The notes under the pieces are model-generated. The model made no database searches. It saw only the letters and a program-made list of their open reading frames with translations, and was not told where the DNA came from. Made by a program: the position numbers and the translations under genes. Source: Planctomycetota bacterium (GTDB lineage Bacteria > Planctomycetota > UBA1135 > UBA2386). From it: a stretch of 64,000 nt of DNA. Positions 32,810-42,309 of this stretch are shown piece after piece. The stretch is taken from assembly GCA_020638655.1 (NCBI GenBank), contig JACKIC010000002.1, forward strand, positions 248,001-312,000, in the 5' to 3' direction. How positions within the stretch are numbered: position 1 is the first letter of the stretch; every line of letters begins with the position of its first letter.

Positions 32810-34020
32810 TGACCCCGGGAACTGGTCGGCTGAGTGTGGAAAGAGAGGTGGGTGGCCGCCGACAGTTGGCGATCTGCGTCGCGATTGAAACGCGCTGGCG
32901 CACGTAGTTGCGGTAGGCGACGGCTTGCTGCAGGCAGCGGCGGCGCAGGCGGCCGCAATTGTCGCGCGTCATCGCCAACGCGGGATCGTGAGCCTGGCGG
33001 TCGCATGGCTGCGAACACGATTCCTGTCAGATTCCACAGCTCAGGCGATGGGGCGCACGTGACCGCGCTGGGTGCGTGGCGCAGCCGATTCAGGAGCGAA
33101 CGCAGGTCGCGCGCGTCAGCCCTGGGGCCCAGCTGCGGGCGTTCGGCAGGGTCGAGCAGCATCGCAGTGCGACACAGTGGTAGAGGCGCCTGCGGCAGCC
33201 AGCGGCGCAGCAGCGCGAACGCGTGCGCGTCGGGCGTGGCCAGCATGCGCAGCGGCGGGCGGCGCATCGTGAGCGCGCGGTGCACCTTGTCGGCGACCGA
33301 CTCGGGAGGTCGGGCCCAGGCGCGCTGCATCAGCCGTTCGATGAACGGCGCCATCGCCGCGTAGTGGTTGTGGTAGGCGGCGTCGTGGTCGTGCAACGCG
33401 CGTTCGCTGTCCTCGGTGAGCCGCGTATTGCGGAACGATTCGCTGTGGATGAAGCCGGGTTCGACCAGCGTGACGTGGATGCCGAAGGGGCGCACCTCGT
33501 ACCACAGCGCCTCGCTGGCGCCCTCGAGCGCCCACTTGCTGGCCGAGTAGAGCGCCATCGTCGGCATCGCCATCATGCCGCCGACCGAGGAGACGTTGAC
33601 GATGCGGCCGGCGCGGCGGCGGCGCATGCCGGGCAGCACCAGGCGGATCAGGTGCACGGGGCCGAGGAAGTTGACGTCGAGCTGCCGCTGGCGCTCGCGT
33701 TCGTTGGCCTGTTCGAGCACGGCGCGGTAGGAGACGCCCGCGTTGTTGACGAGCATGTCGACTCCGCCCAGGTCGTGCTCGACGCGCGCGACGGCGGCGA
33801 TGCGTTGCTCGCGGTTCGTGACGTCGAGCGGCAGGATGCGCACGCGGTCGCTCTCGGTGATGCCGGCCGCGGCGAAGCGCGGCAGCGATTCTTCGCGCGC
33901 GGTCAACGCGACGCGGAACCGCGGGTCGGCGATCAGGCGGCGCGCCAACGCGAGGCCGAGCCCCGAACTGGCGCCGGTGACGAGCACCGTCTGCGGCGAA
34001 CGCTGCGGCGTCCTGGCCAT
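32545..34020 (-). CDS. Short-chain dehydrogenase/reductase with abnormal C-terminal read-through
   Basis: The frame runs 491 residues from ATG 34020, but only about the first 285 look like an SDR: TVLVTGASSGLGLALARRL (NAD(P)-binding TGxxxGxG), DMLVNNAGVSY (NNAG), NVSSVGGM (Ser) and YSASKWALEG (catalytic YxxxK). The enzyme should use NAD(P)H to reduce or oxidise an unknown carbonyl/alcohol. From about residue 290 the sequence becomes Pro/Arg/Ser-rich without SDR character, and its last 265 bases are antisense to the cytochrome/YHS gene. A lost stop or an indel near 33150-33190 is likely. The 32810-33120 stretch has no other supported gene. Confidence 0.78.
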   Translation of the reverse strand: MARTPQRSPQTVLVTGASSGLGLALARRLIADPRFRVALTAREESLPRFAAAGITESDRVRILPLDVTNREQRIAAVARVEHDLGGVDMLVNNAGVSYRAVLEQANERERQRQLDVNFLGPVHLIRLVLPGMRRRRAGRIVNVSSVGGMMAMPTMALYSASKWALEGASEALWYEVRPFGIHVTLVEPGFIHSESFRNTRLTEDSERALHDHDAAYHNHYAAMAPFIERLMQRAWARPPESVADKVHRALTMRRPPLRMLATPDAHAFALLRRWLPQAPLPLCRTAMLLDPAERPQLGPRADARDLRSLLNRLRHAPSAVTCAPSPELWNLTGIVFAAMRPPGSRSRVGDDARQLRPPAPPLPAASRRLPQLRAPARFNRDADRQLSAATHLSFHTQPTSSRGHYLGSLSANFLGFFSNAALHLPQQKPMRLPSKSTKNAASTALPDTGHFSLIGPPSLVCTSAAAFSASAFFAASRSAISFSAAARRASA

Positions 34021-34077
34021 GGCGCCGCATCGTAGGGCGGCGCGGCGGTCGGGCCCAGGGCGGGCCCGGTGTCGGGA

Positions 34078-34569
34078 CTAGTGGTGGTGTCCGCCGGGGC
34101 CGTGCACGTGGCCGTGCTTCTTCTCCTCGGCGGTCGCCTTGCGCACGTCGACGACCTCGATCTTGAAGTTCAGGCGCTGGCCGGCGAGCGGGTGGTTGGC
34201 CGAGACGACGACGTTGTCGCCGTCGAGGGCGCGGATCCACACCGGCTGCGGCTGGCCGTTGCGGCCGCGGGTCTGGAACGACATGCCGACCTGCAGTTCG
34301 ACGTTCGGCGGGAACGCGGTCTTGGGCACCGTCTGCTCCGCGGTCGGGTCGTATTCGCCGTAACCCTCGTTCGCCGGCACTTCGCAGTCGCAGGTGTCGC
34401 CGACCTTCTTGCCTTCGAGCTGGCGCTCGAGTCCCGGCACGATGTTCTGCGCGCCGTGCAGGTAGACGAGGGGGTCGCTGCCGAACGACTCGTCGGCGAT
34501 CGAGCCGTCGTCGAGCGTCAGGCGGTAGTGGATGGTCACGGCGTGACCGTCGGCAATGGCTGGCTTCAT
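34078..34569 (-). CDS. SlyD-like FKBP-type peptidyl-prolyl isomerase
   Basis: 163 residues from ATG 34569. FKBP core: VTIHYRLTLDDGSIADESFG, PLVYLHGAQNIVPGLERQL, then the inserted-flap domain starting CEVPANEGYGEYDP, and NHPLAGQRLNFKIEVVDVR at the end, the usual SlyD order. The C-terminus is His-rich (HGHVHGPGGHHH), as in metal-binding SlyD proteins. It catalyses proline isomerisation and chaperones folding in the cytoplasm, with possible nickel storage. Divergent from the hemerythrin gene; the 124-base gap should hold both promoters. Confidence 0.92.
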   Translation of the reverse strand: MKPAIADGHAVTIHYRLTLDDGSIADESFGSDPLVYLHGAQNIVPGLERQLEGKKVGDTCDCEVPANEGYGEYDPTAEQTVPKTAFPPNVELQVGMSFQTRGRNGQPQPVWIRALDGDNVVVSANHPLAGQRLNFKIEVVDVRKATAEEKKHGHVHGPGGHHH

Positions 34570-34693
34570 GGGGCGAACAGGATAGGGCGGCGGGGCGCGC
34601 GCCGCTACGGCCCGTTCGCCACTGTCGTGCGCCTTTCGGCCCCCTCCAGGGGTGCGCCGGGCCGGTCGATCCCGGTCGTGGGGAGGAATGACC

Positions 34694-35098
34694 ATGACAC
34701 TGCTCAGCTGGAACGACAGCCTGTCGCTCGGGGTCGATGCGATGGACGCCGAACACAAGGAACTCGTGGCGGCGATGAACCGCATCCACGAGCTGGCCGG
34801 AAAGAAGGCCGACAAGGCGACCCTGGACGTGGCGATCCAGCGCCTGGCGAAGCTCACCGCCAAGCACTTCGCCGACGAGGAGAAGCACATGGCGGCGATC
34901 GGCTACCCCGACGCCAAGCGGCACGGCTACATCCACCAGGACATGCTGCAGAAGATCGCCGCGCACCACGAGGCCTTCCAGAAGGGGGACGGCACGGTGC
35001 CCAAGGCGTTCTTCGACTTCCTGGTGCACTGGCTGTGCGCCCACATCAAGGGCATCGACCGCAAGTACGCCGACCACGGCGCGCCCACCCGGGTCTGA
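34694..35098 (+). CDS. Bacteriohemerythrin
   Basis: 134 residues from the ATG at 34694, seven bases after a GGGAGG Shine-Dalgarno; ATG 34688 is too close to it. All di-iron ligands are present: H21 (DAEHKEL), H58 and E62 (KHFADEEKHM), H77 and H81 (RHGYIHQDM), H112-H117-D122 (VHWLCAHIKGIDRKY). The protein binds O2 reversibly at a non-haem di-iron centre and may store, carry or sense oxygen. A strong inverted repeat follows the stop and probably ends the transcript, so the gene is monocistronic. Confidence 0.93.
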   Translation: MTLLSWNDSLSLGVDAMDAEHKELVAAMNRIHELAGKKADKATLDVAIQRLAKLTAKHFADEEKHMAAIGYPDAKRHGYIHQDMLQKIAAHHEAFQKGDGTVPKAFFDFLVHWLCAHIKGIDRKYADHGAPTRV

Positions 35099-35121
35099 CG
35101 CGCGAGTGCGGTGCGGGTAGA

Positions 35122-35159
35122 CACACACCGGCTGACAGCGCAGCGGCAGCCGGTGTGTG
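35122..35159 (+). terminator. 13-bp inverted repeat after the hemerythrin gene
   Basis: CACACACCGGCTG (35122-35134) pairs perfectly with CAGCCGGTGTGTG (35147-35159) across a 12-base loop, starting 24 bases after the hemerythrin stop. It lacks a T-tract, so termination may be Rho-assisted. It separates hemerythrin from the pilus ATPase operon. Confidence 0.6.
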
Positions 35160-35249
35160 GTCTGTACCCGGTTCGGTACGCGCAGGTTGTGGTCGGGGCG
35201 GGGTTCGCTAGGATCGGCGCGCCCCTCTCCCCCCGACGCCCGTCCGCCG

Positions 35250-36920
<1,671 letters not shown>

Positions 36921-36947
36921 CGCACGATCTTCCGAACGGAGCCTTCA

Positions 36948-38012
36948 ATGGACATCAACGCACTCATGGAGGTCGCCTACTCGCGCGGCGCCTCGGACAT
37001 GCACCTCTCGGTGGGGCGGCGCCCGGTCCTGCGCGTCGGCGGCGGCTTGGTCGAGATCGGCGACGCGGCGCTCACGCCCGCCGACACCGAGGCGATGGGC
37101 AAGCAGCTCGCGCCCGAGCGCAACTGGGACGAGCTCGTCAAGACCGGCACGACCGACTTCGGCTACGCGTTCGGCGACAAGTGCCGCTTCCGCGTCAGCA
37201 TCCTGACGCAGAAGGGCACGCGCGGCGTGGTGATGCGCCAGATCCCGCAGAAGCTGCTGTCGTTCGACCAGATCGGCCTGCCCGAGTCGGTGCACGACCT
37301 GCTCAACCTGCACCGCGGCCTGGTGCTGGTCACGGGCCCTACCGGGTCGGGCAAGACGACGACGCTGGCGACGATGATCGACTGGATCAACCGCAACCGC
37401 GATGTGCACATCATCACGATCGAGGACCCGGTCGAGTACTACCACACGCATCAGAAGTCCCAGGTGACGCAGCGTGAGGTCGGCAACGACGTGACCTCGT
37501 TCGCCGAGGCGATGCGCCGCGCGCTGCGCCAGGACCCCGACGTGATCCTGCTCGGCGAGATGCGCGACCTCGAGACCACGTCGGCGGCGATCACGGCGGC
37601 CGAGACGGGCCACCTGGTGTTCGGCACGCTGCACACGACCGGCGCGGCGCGCACCGTCGATCGCATCATCGACCAGTATCCGCGCGAGCAGCAGGAACAG
37701 ATCCGCAGCCAGCTCGCGGTGTCGCTGGTCGCGGTGATCTCGCAGATCCTGATCCCGACCGCCGACGGCGGCCGCGTCGCCGCGTTCGAGGTGATGCTGA
37801 CCTCGCCCGCGATCGAGAACCACATCCGCAAGTGCGAGACGTTCAAGATCCCGTCGGTGATCCAGACGAGCCGCCGTCAGGGCATGGTGCTGATGGACGA
37901 CTTCCTGCTCGACCTCTACCGCGGCGGCCGCATCGACAAGGAGACCGCGCTCGAGCGCAGCTTCGACCGCAAGGCGCTGCTGTTGCGCATGGGCGGCGGA
38001 GGGGCGGAGTAA
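36948..38012 (+). CDS. pilT: PilT twitching-motility retraction ATPase
   Basis: 354 residues; ATG 36948 follows a CGGAGC-type Shine-Dalgarno (AACGGAGCC). PilT features: short N-terminal PAS-like domain (SRGASDMHLSVGRRPVLRVG), Walker A GPTGSGKTTTLA near 128, ITIEDPVEYYH, Walker B VILLGEMRDLETTS and GTLHTTGAARTVDRIID. The C-terminal AIENHIRKCETFKIPSVIQT matches the PilT AIxNLIREGK-like motif region. It depolymerises pili for twitching. It lies 28 bases after the first pilB and three bases before the second, so one operon. Confidence 0.93.
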   Translation: MDINALMEVAYSRGASDMHLSVGRRPVLRVGGGLVEIGDAALTPADTEAMGKQLAPERNWDELVKTGTTDFGYAFGDKCRFRVSILTQKGTRGVVMRQIPQKLLSFDQIGLPESVHDLLNLHRGLVLVTGPTGSGKTTTLATMIDWINRNRDVHIITIEDPVEYYHTHQKSQVTQREVGNDVTSFAEAMRRALRQDPDVILLGEMRDLETTSAAITAAETGHLVFGTLHTTGAARTVDRIIDQYPREQQEQIRSQLAVSLVAVISQILIPTADGGRVAAFEVMLTSPAIENHIRKCETFKIPSVIQTSRRQGMVLMDDFLLDLYRGGRIDKETALERSFDRKALLLRMGGGGAE

Positions 38013-38015
38013 GCG

Positions 38016-39707
38016 ATGGCGCCACGTCGTCTGCTCGGTCAGATCCTCAAGGAACTGGGTTGTGTGCACGAGGGCATGATCCAGGAGGCGCTGTCGATCC
38101 AGCGTGAGGACGGCGGCCGCATCGGCGAGATCCTGCTGGCGCAGGGCCACATCTCCGCCGACGACCTGGCGCGCGCGCTGGCGGGGCAGGCCGGGCTGCA
38201 GTTCCACGACCTGGTGGCCGAACCGCCCGAGCAGGACGCGATCGCCAAGATCGACCTCGCCACCGCGCGCGCGTTCGGCATCGTGCCGGTGCGGCTCGCG
38301 GGCAAGGTGCTGACGGTGGCGATCGCCGACCCGTCGAACGCCTCGATGCTGTCCGACCTCGGCTTCACCACCGGCTGCGAGATCGTCGGCGTCGTCGCCG
38401 CCGCGGCGCCGATCCAGGCCGCGCTCGAGCGCTTCTACCGCGAGGACGCGGGCGAGGCCAAACAGCGCATGCACCAGCTCGTGCAGGAGCTGCAGCAGCA
38501 GGGCGGCAAGATCGACCTCGAGGACAAGTCGGCGATGGCCTCGGCCGCGCCCGTGGTCAAGCTGCTCAACTACATCCTCTACCAGGCGATCCGCGACAAG
38601 GCGTCGGACATCCACCTCGAGCCGTTCGAGGGCGACTTCAAGATCCGCTACCGCGTCGACGGCTCGCTGTTCGAGCTCGAGTCGCCGCCGCCGCACCTGG
38701 CCGAGGCGCTGATCGCGCGCGTCAAGGTGATGAGCGACCTCGACATCGCCGAGACGCGGCTGCCGCAGGACGGCCGCATCGAGCTGACCGTCGGCGGGCG
38801 CTCGGTCGACCTGCGTGTGTCGACGCTGCCGACGATGTTCGGCGAGTCGACCGTGATGCGCGTGCTCGACCGATCGGTGGTGTCGCTCGACCTCGACAAC
38901 CTCGGCCTGCTGCCGGCGGTCAAGGAACGGCTGCGCCACTACACCGACCTCCCGCACGGCATCATGCTGGTCACCGGCCCGACCGGTTCGGGCAAGACCA
39001 CCACGCTCTACGCGATGCTCAACGAGGCCAACCGCGAAGACACCAAGGTGATCACGGTCGAGGACCCGGTCGAGTACGACCTCGAAGGCATCATCCAGGT
39101 GCCGGTCAACGAGGAGATCGGCGTGACCTACGCCGGCGTGCTGCGCACGATCCTGCGCCAGGACCCCGACGTGATCCTGGTGGGTGAGATCCGCGATCGC
39201 GAGACCGCGCAGACGGCGATCGAGGCGAGCCTCACGGGCCACCTGGTGTTCTCGACGCTGCACACCAACGACGCGGCTTCGGCGATCACGCGCCTGGTCG
39301 ACATCGGCATCGAGCCGTTCCTGTTGACCGCGACCGTGCAGGGCATCCTCGCGCAGCGGCTGGTGCGGCGCATCTGCGGGGAGTGCAAGACGTTCTACGA
39401 ACCCGGCGACGACGTGCTGCGGCGCCTGGGGCTGACCACGCAGCAGGCCGTCGGACAGAAGTTCGCCTACGGCAAGGGCTGCCAGACCTGCAACTTCACG
39501 GGCTACAAGGGCCGCATGGCGTTGACCGAGATCCTCGACGTCGACGATCGGCTGCGCGACCTGATCCTGTCGGGTGCGAGCACCACGGCGCTGCAGGCCG
39601 CCGCGCTCGAAGCCGGCATGGTGCCCCTGCGCCAGAACGGCCTGTCGGCGGTCTTCGACGGCCACACCACGGTCGAAGAAGTGCTGCGCGAGGCCGGGCA
39701 CGGCTAG
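38016..39707 (+). CDS. pilB: PilB/GspE-type assembly ATPase (second copy)
   Basis: 563 residues. An MshE N-terminal domain (RRLLGQILKELGCVHEGMIQ, repeated RIGEILLAQGHISADDLARA) precedes the ATPase: DIHLEPFEGDFKIRYRVDGS, Walker A GPTGSGKTTTLY near 325, VEDPVEYDLEGI, Walker B VILVGEIRDRETAQ and STLHTNDAASAI. The zinc tetracysteine ICGEC ... CQTC is present near 453-490. Compared with the first copy it is better conserved to GspE/PilB and likely the main extension motor, the two copies perhaps serving distinct pilus or secretion machines. No pilin, PilC/GspF or secretin gene lies in the window. Confidence 0.92.
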   Translation: MAPRRLLGQILKELGCVHEGMIQEALSIQREDGGRIGEILLAQGHISADDLARALAGQAGLQFHDLVAEPPEQDAIAKIDLATARAFGIVPVRLAGKVLTVAIADPSNASMLSDLGFTTGCEIVGVVAAAAPIQAALERFYREDAGEAKQRMHQLVQELQQQGGKIDLEDKSAMASAAPVVKLLNYILYQAIRDKASDIHLEPFEGDFKIRYRVDGSLFELESPPPHLAEALIARVKVMSDLDIAETRLPQDGRIELTVGGRSVDLRVSTLPTMFGESTVMRVLDRSVVSLDLDNLGLLPAVKERLRHYTDLPHGIMLVTGPTGSGKTTTLYAMLNEANREDTKVITVEDPVEYDLEGIIQVPVNEEIGVTYAGVLRTILRQDPDVILVGEIRDRETAQTAIEASLTGHLVFSTLHTNDAASAITRLVDIGIEPFLLTATVQGILAQRLVRRICGECKTFYEPGDDVLRRLGLTTQQAVGQKFAYGKGCQTCNFTGYKGRMALTEILDVDDRLRDLILSGASTTALQAAALEAGMVPLRQNGLSAVFDGHTTVEEVLREAGHG

Positions 39708-39759
39708 TGGTGACGCCGGGCTAGGACTCGGCCGGGGCTTGGGCTACAACGCCGGCCCC

Positions 39760-40347
39760 ATGAGTGCAGGCGATTCCGCGGCCCACGGCGCCGATCCGAC
39801 CCCGTTCCAACAGGCGATCGCCAAGGTCCTGACCGAGCTCGATCCCGAGCCCGGGCGCGAGGGGCTCAAGGACACGCCGCGCCGCGTCGAGAAGGCGTTC
39901 CGCTTCTACACCGAGGGTTATCGCCGCGACCCCAAGGAAGTGATCGGCAACGCGCTGTTCGAGGCCGAGACCGACGAGATGGTCGTGGTCAAGAACATCG
40001 AGCTCTACTCGCTGTGTGAGCACCACCTGGCGCCGTTCTTCGGCAAGGCGCACGTCGCCTACATCCCGAGCGGCAAGATCGTCGGCCTGTCGAAGATCGC
40101 GCGCGTCGTCGACATCTTCGCGCGGCGGCTGCAGGTGCAGGAGCGGCTGACGATGCAGGTCGCGCAGGCGATCGACGAGGTGATGAAGCCGCGCGGCGTG
40201 GCGGTCGTCATCGAGGCCTCGCACCTGTGCATGATGATGCGCGGCGTCGAGAAGCAGAACTCGAGCACGGTGACCTCGTGTCTGCTCGGCTTGTTCCGCA
40301 AGGACGAGCGCACGCGGACGGAGTTCCTCAAGCTGATCCGTTCGTGA
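39760..40347 (+). CDS. folE: GTP cyclohydrolase I
   Basis: 195 residues from ATG 39760. FolE hallmarks: GLKDTPRRVEKAF, NIELYSLCEHHLAPFFGKAH (zinc Cys and catalytic His), PSGKIVGLSKIARVVDIFAR, QERLTMQVAQAI and VVIEASHLCMMMRGVEKQNS (second zinc Cys). It converts GTP to 7,8-dihydroneopterin triphosphate for folate, queuosine or tetrahydropterin synthesis. It starts 53 bases after the second pilB but is unrelated to it in function, so co-transcription is possible without functional linkage. Confidence 0.96.
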   Translation: MSAGDSAAHGADPTPFQQAIAKVLTELDPEPGREGLKDTPRRVEKAFRFYTEGYRRDPKEVIGNALFEAETDEMVVVKNIELYSLCEHHLAPFFGKAHVAYIPSGKIVGLSKIARVVDIFARRLQVQERLTMQVAQAIDEVMKPRGVAVVIEASHLCMMMRGVEKQNSSTVTSCLLGLFRKDERTRTEFLKLIRS

Positions 40348-40380
40348 GCGCCGCGCGGGCCGCAGTCACGGCGGCAGTGC

Positions 40381-40592
40381 TCACTTCGGCAGCGGCAGCG
40401 TGACGACGGGCGCGCGCATCAGCAGCTCGGCGCCCAGGTCGGAATAGACGACCCAATCGCCCAGGAGCGGCGCCGCCGGTGGTGGGCGAGGCGGTAGAGA
40501 TCGCCCGTGCAGCCGTCGAAGACCTCGGCCAGCGCGCGCGGATCGCCAGTGCGGCGGTAGGTGTCGAACAGGCGGTCGAGGCGGCGGCGCAT
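40381..40592 (-). pseudogene. ECF sigma factor N-terminal remnant joined to unrelated 3' sequence
   Basis: From ATG 40592 the minus strand encodes 57 residues beginning MRRRLDRLFDTYRRTGDPRA then LAEVFDGCTGDLYRLAHH, the characteristic start of a class of planctomycete ECF sigma factors, before turning into Arg-rich nonsense and stopping at 40419. In a shifted frame the tail reads LLGDWVVYSDLGAELLMRAP and ends at 40381. Sigma regions 2 and 4 are absent. It looks like the two ends of different genes with the middle missing. No function expected. Confidence 0.5.
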
Positions 40593-40683
40593 CGGATCAC
40601 TTCCGACGATCCTGTGCGCGAGCGCCCCGCCGCGTTTCGGCTTTTCGCTGCGCCGGTGCCCGCGAGGTGTCCCGCGAAGTAAG

Positions 40684-40760
40684 TGGTAGCAGGAGCCGGA
40701 CTTGAACCGGCGACCTAAGGCTTATGAAGCCTCCGCTCTAACCAACTGAGCTATCCTGCC
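40684..40760 (-). tRNA. tRNA-Met (CAT anticodon), elongator type
   Basis: 77 bases including encoded CCA. Acceptor GGCAGGA pairs with TCCTGCT (G1-U72 wobble), D-arm AGCTCAGTTGGTTAGAGC, anticodon loop TTCATAA with CAT at 40724-40726, T-arm GCCGGTTCAAGTCCGGC, discriminator A73. The initiator signature (1-72 mismatch, three G-C pairs in the anticodon stem) is lacking, and the GGC...GCTACCA ends match elongator tRNA-Met of other bacteria; tRNA-Ile2 (lysidine) is the alternative. Confidence 0.95.
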
Positions 40761-40922
40761 GTGCGTCCACGGCCGCAGGGCCGCCAAACGGGCCGGGAAA
40801 GAAAGCAGATCGGCGCCGGGGACTCAAGGGGCAAGTTGGCCCGTCCGCGCGCCGTCACGGGCACTTTTTGGGCCCGCTACGCCCTGGTCGGTAACTTTCT
40901 CGGTTGCCGTGAGTAGATGGGG

Positions 40923-41042
40923 CTGCGGGTGGCATGGACCCGCAGACGAGACGAGGTGGGCTCCCTGGCCGGATTCTCTCCCTCCCGTTGCTGTCTCCTC
41001 CTGACGATCGAAACGAACCCCCGGCCAGGGAGCCTTTTTTTT
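40923..41042 (+). ncRNA. Candidate small RNA or leader RNA with strong intrinsic terminator
   Basis: A perfect 8-bp hairpin (CTGCGGGT 40923-40930, 7-base loop GGCATGG, ACCCGCAG 40938-40945) is followed by a perfect 14-bp stem, GGCTCCCTGGCCGG (40959-40972) with CCGGCCAGGGAGCC (41021-41034), and then eight T (41035-41042). The 48-base loop is pyrimidine-rich and holds TCTCCCTCCC and CTCCTCC, complementary to Shine-Dalgarno sequences. No known family (6S, SRP, tmRNA, ykkC) was recognised. A weak promoter (TTGGGC 40868, TAACTT 40892) could start it near 40904. It ends 157 bases before the ureohydrolase start, so it may be a free small RNA or an attenuating leader. Confidence 0.55.
40959..41042 (+). 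terminator. Intrinsic terminator of the candidate small RNA
   Basis: 14-bp GC-rich perfect stem followed directly by eight T residues; the loop is 48 bases, unusually long for a simple terminator. Transcription entering from the tRNA side on the plus strand should stop at about 41042. Confidence 0.7.
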
Positions 41043-41199
41043 CCCCGCCGCTCCCACCGCGGCCTGCTCGAACGGGGCCCACCTCGAACGCGGCGACGCC
41101 GCCCTCCCCTCGGACCCGGCCCGGGAAGCCGAATGGAGACCGCCGGCCAGCGCGGGAACCTGTTGCGCCGGCAGGGGGCCGGGCATTACGGGAGTCCCG

Positions 41200-42201
41200 A
41201 TGACCGCTTTCGACCCCAACGCAGCCGCCCAGCACGGCGGCATCTTCGGTCTGCCGGGTGATCCGGACCGCGCCGCGATCCACCTGGTGCCGGTGCCGTT
41301 CGCGGCGACGGTCTCCTATGGCGGCGGCGCCGAGAACGGCCCCGCGGCGATCCTCGCCGCCAGCCAACAGGTCGACCTGTTCGACCTGCAGTTCGGCCGC
41401 GTCTACGAGGCCGGCATCCACATGCTGGCCGCCGACCCGCGGCTGGCCGATGTGCACGCGCGGGCCCGCCCGCTCGCGGAGCAGGTCGTCGCCCAGGGCG
41501 GCGGTGACGCCGCCGCGGTGGCGCCGATCGACGCCGCCGGCGCGCTGGTCAACGAGATCGTGCACGCCCAGACGCGCGCGATCCTGCAGGCCGGCCGCAT
41601 CCCGGGCATCGTCGGTGGCGACCACTCGGTCCCGTACGGCGCGATCGCGGCGGTCGCCGAACATCACGGTGACATCGGCATCCTGCACTTCGACGCGCAC
41701 GCCGACCTGCGCGTCGCCTACGAAGGCATGCGCTGGAGCCACGCGTCGATCATGGACAACGTGCTGCGCGACGTGCCCGGCGTGCGACGGCTGGTCCAGC
41801 TCGGCATCCGCGACTTCTGCGAGCAGGAGCTGCTCGCGATCCAGGGCAGCGGCGGCCGGGTCCTGACCTGCTTCGACCAGGACTGGCAGCGGCGCCGTTT
41901 CGAGGGCACGACCTTCGATTCGCTGTGTCGCGAGGCCATCGAAGCGCTGCCCGAACGCGTCTACGTGAGCTTCGACATCGACGGTCTTGACCCTTCCCTG
42001 TGCCCGAATACGGGAACACCTGTACCGGGCGGACTGTCGTTCGCGGAGACCGCCCACGTGCTCGCCGCGGTCGTCGCCAGCGGCCGCCGGATCGTCGGAT
42101 TCGACCTTGTCGAGGTCGCTCCCGGTGAGGACGAATGGGACGCCAACGTCGGCGCCCGCATCCTCTACAAGCTCTGCGGCGCGGCGGTGCAATCGCGCTG
42201 A
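41200..42201 (+). CDS. Ureohydrolase (agmatinase/arginase family)
   Basis: 333 residues; ATG 41200 has a GGGAG Shine-Dalgarno nearby (ACGGGAGTCCCG). Di-manganese ligands: GIVGGDHSVPYG (His), LHFDAHADLRVAY (Asp-His-Asp), SFDIDGLDPSLCP (Asp-x-Asp). The N-terminal VPVPFAATVSYGGGAENGPA is the usual family start. It hydrolyses a guanidino compound to urea and an amine; agmatine, arginine, guanidinobutyrate, formiminoglutamate and guanidine are all possible. The preceding structured RNA might regulate it, but no guanidine riboswitch motif was found. Confidence 0.88.
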   Translation: MTAFDPNAAAQHGGIFGLPGDPDRAAIHLVPVPFAATVSYGGGAENGPAAILAASQQVDLFDLQFGRVYEAGIHMLAADPRLADVHARARPLAEQVVAQGGGDAAAVAPIDAAGALVNEIVHAQTRAILQAGRIPGIVGGDHSVPYGAIAAVAEHHGDIGILHFDAHADLRVAYEGMRWSHASIMDNVLRDVPGVRRLVQLGIRDFCEQELLAIQGSGGRVLTCFDQDWQRRRFEGTTFDSLCREAIEALPERVYVSFDIDGLDPSLCPNTGTPVPGGLSFAETAHVLAAVVASGRRIVGFDLVEVAPGEDEWDANVGARILYKLCGAAVQSR

Positions 42202-42271
42202 GGGAAAGCCCCATTGCACCGCGCGAATTGCTAGCCGGATTCTCAAGTGGCCGTACGGCGTCGACCGATAT

Positions 42272-42290
42272 CTCCCGCGCCCAGCGGGAG
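42272..42290 (+). terminator. Hairpin between ureohydrolase and cheA
   Basis: CTCCCGC (42272-42278), five-base loop, GCGGGAG (42284-42290). It lies 70 bases after the ureohydrolase stop and 20 bases before cheA. Without a T-tract it is a weak terminator candidate, or a structure in the cheA leader close to the ribosome-binding region. Confidence 0.35.
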
Positions 42291-42309
42291 CTGTCGCTGA
42301 CTTGCCAGT

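Noticed and set aside
40861..41200. Guanidine (ykkC) or other known riboswitch before the ureohydrolase
   Set aside because: The structured region lacks the conserved ykkC and guanidine-II/III sequence blocks, and its terminator ends 157 bases before the gene.
42241..42275. Sigma-28 (FliA) promoter before cheA (TCAAG ... CCGATAT)
   Set aside because: The -10 resembles the consensus but the spacing to the -35-like element is about two bases too long, so it is not reported as a feature.
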